Origin: a bacterium
GTDB taxonomy: Bacteria; UBP18; UBA7526
Length of the DNA: 30,725 nt
Direction: 5' to 3'
NCBI GenBank assembly: GCA_030616365.1
Contig: JAUWXM010000004.1
Coordinates: 1-30,725 of the forward strand
Part shown: piece by piece, positions 13,642 to 21,271 of the stretch
Position numbering within the stretch: the stretch's first letter is position 1
How the letters are laid out: each line of letters begins with the position of its first letter
Notes under the pieces: model-generated
What the model was told of the DNA's origin: nothing
Database searches by the model: none
Seen by the model: the letters and a program-made list of their open reading frames with translations, nothing else
Position numbers and translations under genes: made by a program

Positions 13642-13929
13642 ATGAAGGATTTGAGACAGTCGGAGAAGGTCTTTAAGGCCCTGGGGTCTAAGACAAGACT
13701 TAAACTATTGAGGCTTCTCTGGCAGGAGGGGGAGTTACCGGTGACCCTCATTGCCCGGAGATCGGGGATGACCATTGCCCGGGTCTCGCGCAACTTAGGG
13801 ATCCTGGAGAACGTGGGACTGGTGAAGACCAAGGAGACCAGGACCTGGGTCTTCTACTCCATTAATACCAATCCCTCCCGGCCCTGGCATGGGCTTCTCT
13901 TGAAACTTTTAAAAGAAGGCCTGAAGTAA
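13642..13929 (+). CDS. ArsR-family winged-helix transcriptional regulator
   Basis: 95 residues, a typical ArsR length. The sequence F-K-A-L-G-S-K-T-R-L-K-L-L-R-L-L begins the fold; the recognition helix-turn-helix is L-I-A-R-R-S-G-M-T-I-A-R-V-S-R-N-L-G-I-L, and the wing is L-V-K-T-K-E-T-R-T-W-V-F-Y. The protein has no cysteine and lacks the E-L-C-V-C-D-L metal site, so it is not a metal sensor of the classical type. AGGAGG precedes the ATG. Its promoter is flanked by two copies of a perfect-repeat operator candidate. It lies 35 nt upstream of a secreted-protein gene and then pilM, so it may control that whole unit. Confidence 0.85.
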   Translation: MKDLRQSEKVFKALGSKTRLKLLRLLWQEGELPVTLIARRSGMTIARVSRNLGILENVGLVKTKETRTWVFYSINTNPSRPWHGLLLKLLKEGLK

Positions 13930-13964
13930 TCTTTGAGCATAAGGCCTGTATTCATATATTAACT

Positions 13965-15161
13965 ATGAGACTAAAACAAGAAATAGCAAAGATTAGTTTA
14001 ATCTCCCTAGTAATCATCGCCATATTATCTGTAATTGGAGCGGTTACCTTGCTTATCACTTCTGCTAAAGCCCAGACCTCTTACTATGGAAATCAATATC
14101 GGGTTATCTCTGGCTATGGCGCTGGTGACTCAGAAGCGGGGGACATCATAGATGCGGGTGATAAGTGCTCTATGCGCTTTACTGCCCAAAATACTGAGAC
14201 GGCAGTAACCAAGGTTGGGGTTCGCGTTGACGAAACGGCCACAGCTACCTTCCGCTTTGGATTGCAGGGGAGTAATCCGGAGACGGGCAATCCCTCTGGC
14301 ACCTGGCTGGGAGATAATTACCAGGCATACGGGGACGTTGCCCCCGACGCACCGGGGATACTGGAAATAACCTTAAACGAGTCTGCCTCCCTAACCGCAG
14401 GCACGGTCTATCATCTCGTTGCGGAGCCCGCAGGCGATCCCGGTGCTGAGCATCTCACTCTTGGCTGCGTTAATCCCTCTAACCAATTATATCCTTACGA
14501 TTCCAGTTCTGATACCAATGCTAATACCCTGGATTATAACATTAGCCATACCGATGCCTGGACCGTTCGAGAAAGGTCACCCTTCTACTTGTTATTCAAT
14601 GCCAGCGGCTTTTACGAAGGGAATCCTTACTATACCTTTGCTAGTGATGATGTCTTTGGGACCGAATACTGTGGTGAGAGGTTCACGGTGAGCGGAGGGA
14701 ATAAGCATATAACTACTATCGGTACTGTGGTAAGGCAGTATGATACAGATGAGCCGGCTGACAGCCTCTACTATCACCTATATGATGTTACTACTGAGAC
14801 TATTTTTATAGTAAGCGGAACCCTCTGTACTGGTGCCGATATCGAACCGGACACTACTTATGTCTGGCAAGATGCTACTCTGGGAGCTACACAAACCCTT
14901 ACTGATGGGAATACCTACAGCCTCTATTTTACCTCACCAGACTCTGTTATCGGTGCCAATTACGAGATAGATCAGGTAAAGGGCTATGCTGGCGGTACGA
15001 AGACGCAATCTTATGGCGGGGCAACGAATGCCTATTACATCTACACTACTGATGGCTCCCCTTGGGACCTGTATGACTATCATGATATCCCCTTCCGGTT
15101 TACGTTGGGTGAGGGAGTGGTAAAAATAATCATCAGAAAGTGGAGAGAACTTTATCATTAG
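13965..15161 (+). CDS. Secreted protein with two repeated beta-sandwich domains and WRELY tail
   Basis: 398 residues. A long N-region and hydrophobic core (about 12-33) end in S-A-K-A, a Sec signal peptide. The mature part holds two related beta-rich domains, about 40-210 and 215-385; both have a conserved layout with F-T-A-Q-N or F-T-V-S-G near the start, V-G-V-R-V / I-G-T-V-V-R strands and Y-H-L / Y-S-L-Y-F strands. I do not recognise the family. The C-terminus is V-K-I-I-I-R-K-W-R-E-L-Y-H, the same tail as the giant surface protein with one extra histidine. No strong ribosome-binding site is seen before the ATG. The stop lies 11 nt before the chosen pilM start, implying co-transcription with the pilus/secretion operon. 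Confidence 0.85.
   Translation: MRLKQEIAKISLISLVIIAILSVIGAVTLLITSAKAQTSYYGNQYRVISGYGAGDSEAGDIIDAGDKCSMRFTAQNTETAVTKVGVRVDETATATFRFGLQGSNPETGNPSGTWLGDNYQAYGDVAPDAPGILEITLNESASLTAGTVYHLVAEPAGDPGAEHLTLGCVNPSNQLYPYDSSSDTNANTLDYNISHTDAWTVRERSPFYLLFNASGFYEGNPYYTFASDDVFGTEYCGERFTVSGGNKHITTIGTVVRQYDTDEPADSLYYHLYDVTTETIFIVSGTLCTGADIEPDTTYVWQDATLGATQTLTDGNTYSLYFTSPDSVIGANYEIDQVKGYAGGTKTQSYGGATNAYYIYTTDGSPWDLYDYHDIPFRFTLGEGVVKIIIRKWRELYH
15123..15161 (+). other. WRELY tail, copy 4 (in frame)
   Basis: Encodes K-I-I-I-R-K-W-R-E-L-Y-H and TAG. It differs from the other copies at the DNA level (AGAGAACTTTAT against AGGGAGTTATAC) while keeping W-R-E-L-Y. Protein-level conservation despite codon changes argues that the peptide is under selection. 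Confidence 0.75.
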
Positions 15162-15172
15162 ATGGAGAAAAG

Positions 15173-16237
15173 ATGACCGGGATTGATGATTTTTTAAAGA
15201 GATTGAATATTGAAAAGATGCTCTCCCGATTTAAAAAGAAGGAGGAGTTCTTTGGCCTGGATATCGGGACGAAGAGCGTGAAAATCGTCCAGTTGAAGGC
15301 GAGCAAGCTTCTTTCCCTTGGTCTGGAGGAGATTCCTTCTCCCGGACCGACAGAGAAAGCAATAATAATTAAAGCAATAAGGAAGATTGTTAATGAGAGT
15401 AAGATAAAAACGAATAAAGTGGTGGCTTCTGTCTCTGGGCCGAGTATCAATGTAAGATATCTAAAGATGCCCAAGATGCCGGAAGAGGAGTTATCTGAGG
15501 CCATAAAGTGGGAGGCCAAGAAGTATATTACCATGGATCCTAAAGAGGCCATCATAGACCATCTGGTTTTGGGAGAGGTGACGGAGGAGGGGGTGAAGAA
15601 GGCAGAGGTGGTGGTGGCTGCTGCTCCCCGGAGCCTGGTTCAAGATAAGATCTCCCTCATTCAGGGGGCAGGACTTGTCCCTCTGGCCGTGGATGTTGCC
15701 CCCTTTGCCCTTTGGCGGAGTATGAAGATAAAGGAAGAAGAAACCGTCTCCCTTATTGACATTGGAGCGGCAATCAGCGACATTAATATTGTGGAGAGAA
15801 AGATATTGCACTTCTCCCGGGATATCTCTTTAGCCGGGAATGATCTTACTTCTGTTATCTCCAAGGAGATGAACCTGGACTTCAATCAGGCGGAGAGGAT
15901 GAAGAAGGAGGAGGGCTTGAGCCTGGAAGAGGAGACTCCGGCAACCAAGGCCATGAGAGGGCCCTTAGAAAGATTGGTAGTGGAGATTGAACGCTCCTTC
16001 CACTACTTTCTAGCCCAGGTCCCGGGAAGGAAAATAGATAGGGTCATCCTCTCCGGAGGGAGCGCAAGATTGAAGGGAATAGATAACTATTTGAATAGTA
16101 GCCTGGGAGTGCCGGTTGAGATTGGTAATCCCTTAGCTGAGATTGAATTCGATGAAGCGGCCTTTGACCGGAGACATATAGAGAGTATCGCCCCAAGGAT
16201 GGCGGTAGCTTTTGGCTTAGCAAGAAGAGAGGAGTAA
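15173..16237 (+). CDS. pilM: PilM, actin-like ATPase of the type IV pilus / type II secretion-like alignment complex
   Basis: 354 residues. I start at ATG 15173, preceded by GGAG with 5-nt spacing; an in-frame ATG at 15140 would lie inside the upstream gene's tail and lengthen the protein beyond the family norm. F-F-G-L-D-I-G-T-K-S-V-K is the PilM phosphate-1 motif. S-G-P-S-I-N-V-R-Y, A-I-K-W-E-A-K-K-Y, S-L-I-D-I-G-A-A (phosphate-2) and I-L-S-G-G-S-A-R-L-K-G (adenosine motif) follow in order. PilM is a cytoplasmic ATP-binding protein that binds the N-terminus of PilN and forms the inner-membrane alignment complex. pilN follows after 3 nt. Confidence 0.93.
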   Translation: MTGIDDFLKRLNIEKMLSRFKKKEEFFGLDIGTKSVKIVQLKASKLLSLGLEEIPSPGPTEKAIIIKAIRKIVNESKIKTNKVVASVSGPSINVRYLKMPKMPEEELSEAIKWEAKKYITMDPKEAIIDHLVLGEVTEEGVKKAEVVVAAAPRSLVQDKISLIQGAGLVPLAVDVAPFALWRSMKIKEEETVSLIDIGAAISDINIVERKILHFSRDISLAGNDLTSVISKEMNLDFNQAERMKKEEGLSLEEETPATKAMRGPLERLVVEIERSFHYFLAQVPGRKIDRVILSGGSARLKGIDNYLNSSLGVPVEIGNPLAEIEFDEAAFDRRHIESIAPRMAVAFGLARREE

Positions 16238-16240
16238 GAG

Positions 16241-16810
16241 ATGAGGGGAGTGAACCTTCTACCCCCAGAGATAGCGAAAAGAAAGAAGCTCACCCAGAAG
16301 AGACAGGCGGCCATTCTTCTGGGGGGGACAATAGTTGCCGTTATATTTATTAGTTACCTTGGCTTCTTCATTAGTGTCCAGAGTTATCAGAAGAGTATAA
16401 AGGAGAAGGAGAGGCTCTTAGTAGAGCAGGGAAGTAAGTGGAAGGAGCTCCAGGCAGCCATGGCCCGGGTAGAGAGGATAGAGAAGGATACTAAGGCACT
16501 TGAGGAGAGAATCAGGACAGTGCAGGAACTAACGGGAGGGGAGCTCTACTACTGGGAGATTTTGAGGGAACTGGGCCATATCATCCCGGAGAAGGTCTGG
16601 CTCTGGGAGCTCATCCTAAATCCCCAGACCAGGAGGCTCTCCCTGAAAGGCTCTGCTTCCTCTGATGCTTTGATTGCCCGTTTCTTAGCCGCCCTGGAGA
16701 CTTCTCCCTATTTTCGGGAGGTGGAGCTCAAAGAGACCACAAAGAATGAGAGTGGAGATTACAAGGACTTTGCGCTTACCTGCATCCCCCAGGGAAAGGA
16801 GAGGAAGTAA
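16241..16810 (+). CDS. pilN: PilN, inner-membrane alignment protein
   Basis: 189 residues. The N-terminal M-R-G-V-N-L-L-P-P-E-I matches the conserved I-N-L-L-P peptide that docks onto PilM. One membrane helix at about 28-48 is followed by a coiled-coil segment (about 50-95) and a periplasmic ferredoxin-like domain with Y-W-E-I-L-R-E-L and L-S-L-K-G-S-A. PilN pairs with PilO in the periplasm. The last base of the stop codon is the first base of the next ATG (TAATG), so translation of pilO is coupled. Confidence 0.92.
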   Translation: MRGVNLLPPEIAKRKKLTQKRQAAILLGGTIVAVIFISYLGFFISVQSYQKSIKEKERLLVEQGSKWKELQAAMARVERIEKDTKALEERIRTVQELTGGELYYWEILRELGHIIPEKVWLWELILNPQTRRLSLKGSASSDALIARFLAALETSPYFREVELKETTKNESGDYKDFALTCIPQGKERK

Positions 16811-17379
16811 TGGCCTTAATCAATCTCTCTAAAATTCCTAAACAGCAGAGGATTATCTTAGCTGTGGTAGTAGGCATTATCCTTATTGTCGTAATCAATA
16901 ATCTTTTCTTCCGGCCCATCACTTCCAAGAGGAAGGGGCTGAGCATAAAGTATCAGAGCCTGGAGACTGAGTTAAAGAGAAAAGAGTTTGAACTAAAAGA
17001 GGCCCGGGCAAAGACAGAGACAGAAAGGATTGCTAAGTTAGAGGAGAAATATCGCCATACCCAGAAGAGACTGGAATACTTAAAGGGCAGGCTTCCTAAA
17101 GAGAGGCAGATTCCGGCCCTCCTCTCCCAGATCGCCTCCCAGACGGGTTTGGAATACAACCTGATAAAGATGCTCCCAGAAGAGAGCCGGCTGGTCTATA
17201 AGGAGATCCCCATCCAGGTCCAGATTAAGGGAAGATATCAGGACCTCGGTAAATACCTAAAGGGGCTGGAGGAATCGACGAGGCTCATAAAGATCAAGAG
17301 TCTCAGTATCAAGACCGACCCCAAGGCTCCTCTCAAGCTGGATGTGGTGCTTGAGATCGCTACTTACATTGTGAAGTGA
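16810..17379 (+). CDS. pilO: PilO, inner-membrane alignment protein
   Basis: 189 residues. A short cytoplasmic stretch, one membrane helix (about 15-34, I-I-L-A-V-V-V-G-I-I-L-I-V-V-I), a coiled coil rich in E, K and R (about 45-85), and a C-terminal domain with P-A-L-L-S-Q-I-A-S-Q-T-G-L and L-G-K-Y-L-K-G-L-E-E, all in the usual PilO order and at the usual length. It forms heterodimers with PilN and contacts PilP. It overlaps pilN by 1 nt. Confidence 0.92.
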   Translation: MALINLSKIPKQQRIILAVVVGIILIVVINNLFFRPITSKRKGLSIKYQSLETELKRKEFELKEARAKTETERIAKLEEKYRHTQKRLEYLKGRLPKERQIPALLSQIASQTGLEYNLIKMLPEESRLVYKEIPIQVQIKGRYQDLGKYLKGLEESTRLIKIKSLSIKTDPKAPLKLDVVLEIATYIVK

Positions 17380-17388
17380 GGAAGTGCG

Positions 17389-17841
17389 ATGGCTAAGAAA
17401 AGAATAATCCTTTTGGGCTGCTTATTATTAGCCCTTGTCTTGGTAGCCTTTATCTTAAGGAAGTCCCTGCGCCAGAGAGCGAGAGTGGCTCCGGTTTCCG
17501 AGACTCCTTCTGTAGTTGAAGAGAAAAAGGCTCCTCCGGCAACAGAAGAGGCTTTTGTTCCCTTAGAGATTAAAAGGGTGAAGGGTCCGGTATCCTGGGG
17601 GAGGGATCCCTTTCTCTCTCCTCTGGTAAAAGAGGTTCCTAAAGAAGGAGTCCCAAAGGTGGGAGTCTTAATCCTCACCGGTATCGTACGGGATGAGGAA
17701 GGGGTTCAAGCAATCATCGGAGATTATATTGTTAACGTAGGGGATATCATAAACGGCAAAAAAGTGATAAGCATTAAGAAAAATAAAGTAGTCTTAATGA
17801 AAGGGAAAGAGAAAGAAATTCTGAAATTAGAGGAGGAGTGA
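17389..17841 (+). CDS. pilP: PilP-like periplasmic linker of the alignment complex
   Basis: 150 residues. An N-terminal membrane helix (about 5-23) is followed by a proline-rich unstructured linker and a C-terminal small beta domain (about 65-150) with the family hallmark G-R-D-P-F-L-S-P-L, then L-T-G-I-V, A-I-I-G-D-Y-I-V and V-G-D-I-I-N-G. A cysteine at residue 11 lies within the hydrophobic segment, but L-L-G-C-L does not clearly form a lipobox, so anchoring by the helix is as likely as lipidation. PilP links PilN/PilO to the secretin. GAGGAAG precedes the ATG; the stop is 1 nt before the pilQ start. Confidence 0.85.
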   Translation: MAKKRIILLGCLLLALVLVAFILRKSLRQRARVAPVSETPSVVEEKKAPPATEEAFVPLEIKRVKGPVSWGRDPFLSPLVKEVPKEGVPKVGVLILTGIVRDEEGVQAIIGDYIVNVGDIINGKKVISIKKNKVVLMKGKEKEILKLEEE

Positions 17842-17842
17842 G

Positions 17843-20800
17843 ATGCTTAAAAGATTAATAGGCCTAACCCTAATCGGGATATTTCTTGGGACCATAGTAT
17901 CTGCTCAGAAGGCGGACTTTAAGGTGAGTAAAATTGAGGTAAAGGAGATGAAGGATAGTGTCCAGGTATTCATCATCTCAGATGGGCCAGTGAAGTACAA
18001 ATCCTTCTCTCTAGACAATCCCCCCAGGATTCGTCTCTTCCTGCCCGACGCCCTTCTCACCTGGAAGGAGAAGGAGCTGGTCATTAAGAGGGGGCTGGTT
18101 GAGAAGGTGGAGGCCTTGCAGTATAGTACCAAGCCCAATATCATCCAGATAGAAATCTATCTTGCCTATCAGACGGCCTTTGAACTAAGACCCGATGAGA
18201 GACTTCTCACCCTTGAGATCGCCAAGGAGGTACCTCCTACTCCCAAGGCGATAAAAGAAGAGGCCAAGAGGCGCTATGGGATAGGGAAGAGACATTATAA
18301 AAGAGAGGAATTCAAAGAAGCCATAGTAGAGTTTCGAGAGGCCTTAAAATTGAATCCCAAGCTTTCCCGGGCGAAGAACTATATCCAGAAGGCAGAACTG
18401 GCCATCAAGGAGAGGGAGAAGGAGGAGAAGGAGAGAATAGAGGCCCTCAAGCAGAAGAAGATCAAGGAAGAAGAGAAGAAGCGTCAGGCGGCGAGGAAAG
18501 AGGCCATTGAGAAGCATTATGCCCAAGGATTAGGTTACTATAAAGAGGGGAAACTCATAGAGGCCATTGAGGAGTGGAATAAGGTTTTAGCCTTAGAGCC
18601 AGAGCATAAAGCAGCCCAAGGAATCGCTAAGGCAGAAAAGGAATTAGAAGAAATCATTGAAGAGAGGAAGATAGAGAGAGAGGAGGCAGAAAGGGCCAAG
18701 AAAAGGCAGGAGGAGTTAGCTAAAGAGAGAAGGGGGGCAGAGGAGAAAAGGAGACTGACCAAGGAGAGGAAAGAGAAGATAATAGCATACTATGACCAAG
18801 GAAAAAGCCATTACTGGAAGGGAGAATTCGAAAAGGGCCGGGCGAATTTCCAGAAAGTACTTGCCCTGGACCCGGAGCATAAAGGGGCAGAGAGATATCT
18901 TACTAAGTGCCAGAAGAAGATAGAGAGACTGAAAGAAGGAGAGGCCCAGAAAAAGATAGAGGCTTATTACCAGAGAGGAGAGAAGTACTATAGAGAGGGT
19001 AGCTACTTAGAAGCCATAGATGAGTTCAAAAAGACCCTATCCTTGAATCCAGAACATGTTGGGGCCCAGAAATACCTGGTTAGATCCCAGGCGAGATTGA
19101 AAGAGAGCAGGGAAGAAGAGGCGAAGAAGAGGGCAGAGGAGAGGGCAAGAGAAATCGCAGTAAAGGAGAAGATTGCCTATGAGGTGGAGGATATCCAGGT
19201 TACAGGAATCCCCGATAAGACGAGGATAGTCATCCTCACTGATAAGGAGGGAGCGAAGTATTCTCCCTTCAGCCTCACCGGACCACCGAGATTGGTAATC
19301 GACATTCCCAATGCCACCCTCACCTGGGAGAAGAAAGAAATTGGGGTGGAGAGAAGCATAGTGAAGAAAGTGAGGGCCGGTCAGTTCTCGAAAGAGCCAA
19401 AAATAACCAGGGTAGTTTTGGATCTTAAAGAAGAAGTGAAGTATGTCTTGAGAAGTGAGAAGAATAGAATCATCTTAGAGGTAGAGAATCCTTTCTATGC
19501 GGTAGGGATTACTGATGTCTCTTTGAAGAAACTACCAGAAAAGACAAGAATAACCATTACCACGGAGGAGCCGGTGAAGCATTCGGCCTTCAACCTCCTG
19601 GAACCACCGGTAGTAGTCATCGATATGTATGAGGCGGCTATGGCCTGGCCCCAGAAGTTTATTAAGATTGTTGAGAAGGATATCGTAAAGGAGGTGAGGT
19701 CTGGTCAGTTTGAAGAGAACATCGCCCGGGTAGTAATTGATTTAAGGGAGATGACCACCTATCGGGTCTCAAGCATTAGGAATAAGATCGTGGTCGATAT
19801 CCAGCGCCCGGCCATCCCAGCGGTTCCCAAACCCCCGGTGAGGGAAGAAAAACTTTTATCCATGGACTTTAAGGATGCCGACATCCATAATGTCCTGCGC
19901 ATCATCGGCCAGAGGGCAGGTCTGAACATCATCGCCGGCCCGGAACTAACGGGAACCGTGACCATCTCCTTTAAAGGAGTGACGGCAGAGGATGCCCTGG
20001 ATGCTATCCTGAGGGTGCGGGGGTTCGGCTATGAAAGGAAAAAGGATATCATCCGGGTGATGAGATTGGCCAAGGAGATACCAGAGATTGAGACCACTAC
20101 TAAGATCTTTGAACTGAACTATGCCGAAGCACCGATGATCAAGACCATGCTCACAGAGAGTAAGATGCTCTCTACGGCGGGAAGGCTCATCGTCGATGTT
20201 CGATCCAATACCCTGATGGTCATCGACACCCCAGTTAAGATCGAAGAAATTGGCAGTATGATTGCCGAGTTAGATAAAAGGCCCCTACAGGTGGCCATTG
20301 AATCCAAGATCATAGAGATCCGCCTATCGACTATGGAAAAGCTGGGCGTTGATTGGACCTGGGTGAAGAAAACAGCGGAGCAGATGAGTAAGGGTAGCGA
20401 TATTGACTTAGGATTTAGCGATGCCATAGGATATTTTAAGTATGGCGCTTTGGGTAAGAGCGATTTTGCCGCAGTACTTGAGGCTCTGGCGGACAGGACA
20501 GATACCCAGATCCTATCCAATCCTAAGATTACCACCCTGGATCATGAGTCAGCAGAGATTAAGGTCCAGACAAAGGTTCCCTATTACGAGACTACGGATG
20601 TCGTTACCGAAGCCGGGGTTACCAGATATGAAAGGAACTGGAAGGAGAAGGATGTGGGAGTATCCCTCACCGTTACCCCCCATATCGGGAAGGATGACTA
20701 CATCATCATGGATGTTAAACCAGTAATCAGCGTCCTCCAGGAAATGACTCCAGGTGATAACCCCTATCCCGTCATTATGACCCGGGAGACCACCTCCAGC

Positions 20801-21031
20801 GTCATGGTCAAGGATGGGGATACCCTGGTCATCGGGGGATTGATAAAGGATGAGGAGACGACTACTCGCTCCGGGGTTCCGGGACTGATGAAGGTCCCGG
20901 TAATAAAGTACCTCTTCTCTAGGAAGATACATAAGATAACAAAGAGCGAACTCATCATCTTCGTCACGCCCCGTATTGTCAGGGTTAAAGAGGAGAAACC
21001 AAAAGAGAAGGAAGTGGGGCTCCTTCCCTAA
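17843..21031 (+). CDS. pilQ: PilQ-type secretin with three AMIN domains and internal TPR/coiled-coil region
   Basis: 1062 residues, well above the ~400-750 usual for PilQ. The order is: signal peptide (1-21), AMIN domain (about 25-130), four TPR-like helical hairpins (about 145-175, 230-260, 315-345, 375-405, each with a G-x-x-Y-Y-x-x-G and A-L-x-L-x-P pattern) joined by highly charged E/K/R coiled coils, AMIN 2 (about 445-545), AMIN 3 (about 555-650), a secretin/TonB short N-terminal domain (672-740), a NolW-type secretin_N domain (753-820) and the secretin barrel (about 880-1045, with T-Q-I-L-S-N-P-K and V-I-G-G-L-I and G-V-P-G-L-M-K-V-P). AMIN domains bind peptidoglycan; the C-terminal part forms the outer-membrane gated channel. 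The TPR block is an addition that could recruit a pilotin-like or substrate partner. Confidence 0.93.
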   Translation: MLKRLIGLTLIGIFLGTIVSAQKADFKVSKIEVKEMKDSVQVFIISDGPVKYKSFSLDNPPRIRLFLPDALLTWKEKELVIKRGLVEKVEALQYSTKPNIIQIEIYLAYQTAFELRPDERLLTLEIAKEVPPTPKAIKEEAKRRYGIGKRHYKREEFKEAIVEFREALKLNPKLSRAKNYIQKAELAIKEREKEEKERIEALKQKKIKEEEKKRQAARKEAIEKHYAQGLGYYKEGKLIEAIEEWNKVLALEPEHKAAQGIAKAEKELEEIIEERKIEREEAERAKKRQEELAKERRGAEEKRRLTKERKEKIIAYYDQGKSHYWKGEFEKGRANFQKVLALDPEHKGAERYLTKCQKKIERLKEGEAQKKIEAYYQRGEKYYREGSYLEAIDEFKKTLSLNPEHVGAQKYLVRSQARLKESREEEAKKRAEERAREIAVKEKIAYEVEDIQVTGIPDKTRIVILTDKEGAKYSPFSLTGPPRLVIDIPNATLTWEKKEIGVERSIVKKVRAGQFSKEPKITRVVLDLKEEVKYVLRSEKNRIILEVENPFYAVGITDVSLKKLPEKTRITITTEEPVKHSAFNLLEPPVVVIDMYEAAMAWPQKFIKIVEKDIVKEVRSGQFEENIARVVIDLREMTTYRVSSIRNKIVVDIQRPAIPAVPKPPVREEKLLSMDFKDADIHNVLRIIGQRAGLNIIAGPELTGTVTISFKGVTAEDALDAILRVRGFGYERKKDIIRVMRLAKEIPEIETTTKIFELNYAEAPMIKTMLTESKMLSTAGRLIVDVRSNTLMVIDTPVKIEEIGSMIAELDKRPLQVAIESKIIEIRLSTMEKLGVDWTWVKKTAEQMSKGSDIDLGFSDAIGYFKYGALGKSDFAAVLEALADRTDTQILSNPKITTLDHESAEIKVQTKVPYYETTDVVTEAGVTRYERNWKEKDVGVSLTVTPHIGKDDYIIMDVKPVISVLQEMTPGDNPYPVIMTRETTSSVMVKDGDTLVIGGLIKDEETTTRSGVPGLMKVPVIKYLFSRKIHKITKSELIIFVTPRIVRVKEEKPKEKEVGLLP

Positions 21032-21034
21032 AGT

Positions 21035-21090
21035 AAATACTAAATCCGAAATACTAAATACTAAACAAGCACGAATGTTCGAAATCCGAA
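21035..21090 (+). repeat. Eight-unit heptamer array downstream of pilQ
   Basis: Units AAATACT, AAATCCG, AAATACT, AAATACT, then four more degenerate ones, all in 7-bp register from three bases after the pilQ stop codon. Confidence 0.75.
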
Positions 21091-21105
21091 TGACCAAAAA
21101 ATAGT

Positions 21106-21231
21106 AAATCAGAAGATCAGGATATCAGTAGGAAGGGTATCAGAACATCAGAGTATCAGGCAAAAATCATTCCTGGTATCCTGGTATGCTGATATGCTAC
21201 TAACTGATTTGCTGGTACCCTGATATACTTT
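21106..21231 (+). repeat. Inverted pair of octamer arrays (long imperfect hairpin)
   Basis: The left arm (to about 21160) repeats TCAG and the right arm (from about 21171) repeats CTGG/CTGA, both in 8-bp steps. The arms nearest the loop pair over about 32 positions with roughly two-thirds exact matches plus several potential G-T pairs; the loop is A-rich. It could act as a transcript terminator or attenuator between pilQ and the next gene, but lacks a clean T run. Confidence 0.6.
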
Positions 21232-21271
21232 TCCTATTTGAATTTAGGATTTTGCCGATTTTAAGGAAGAG

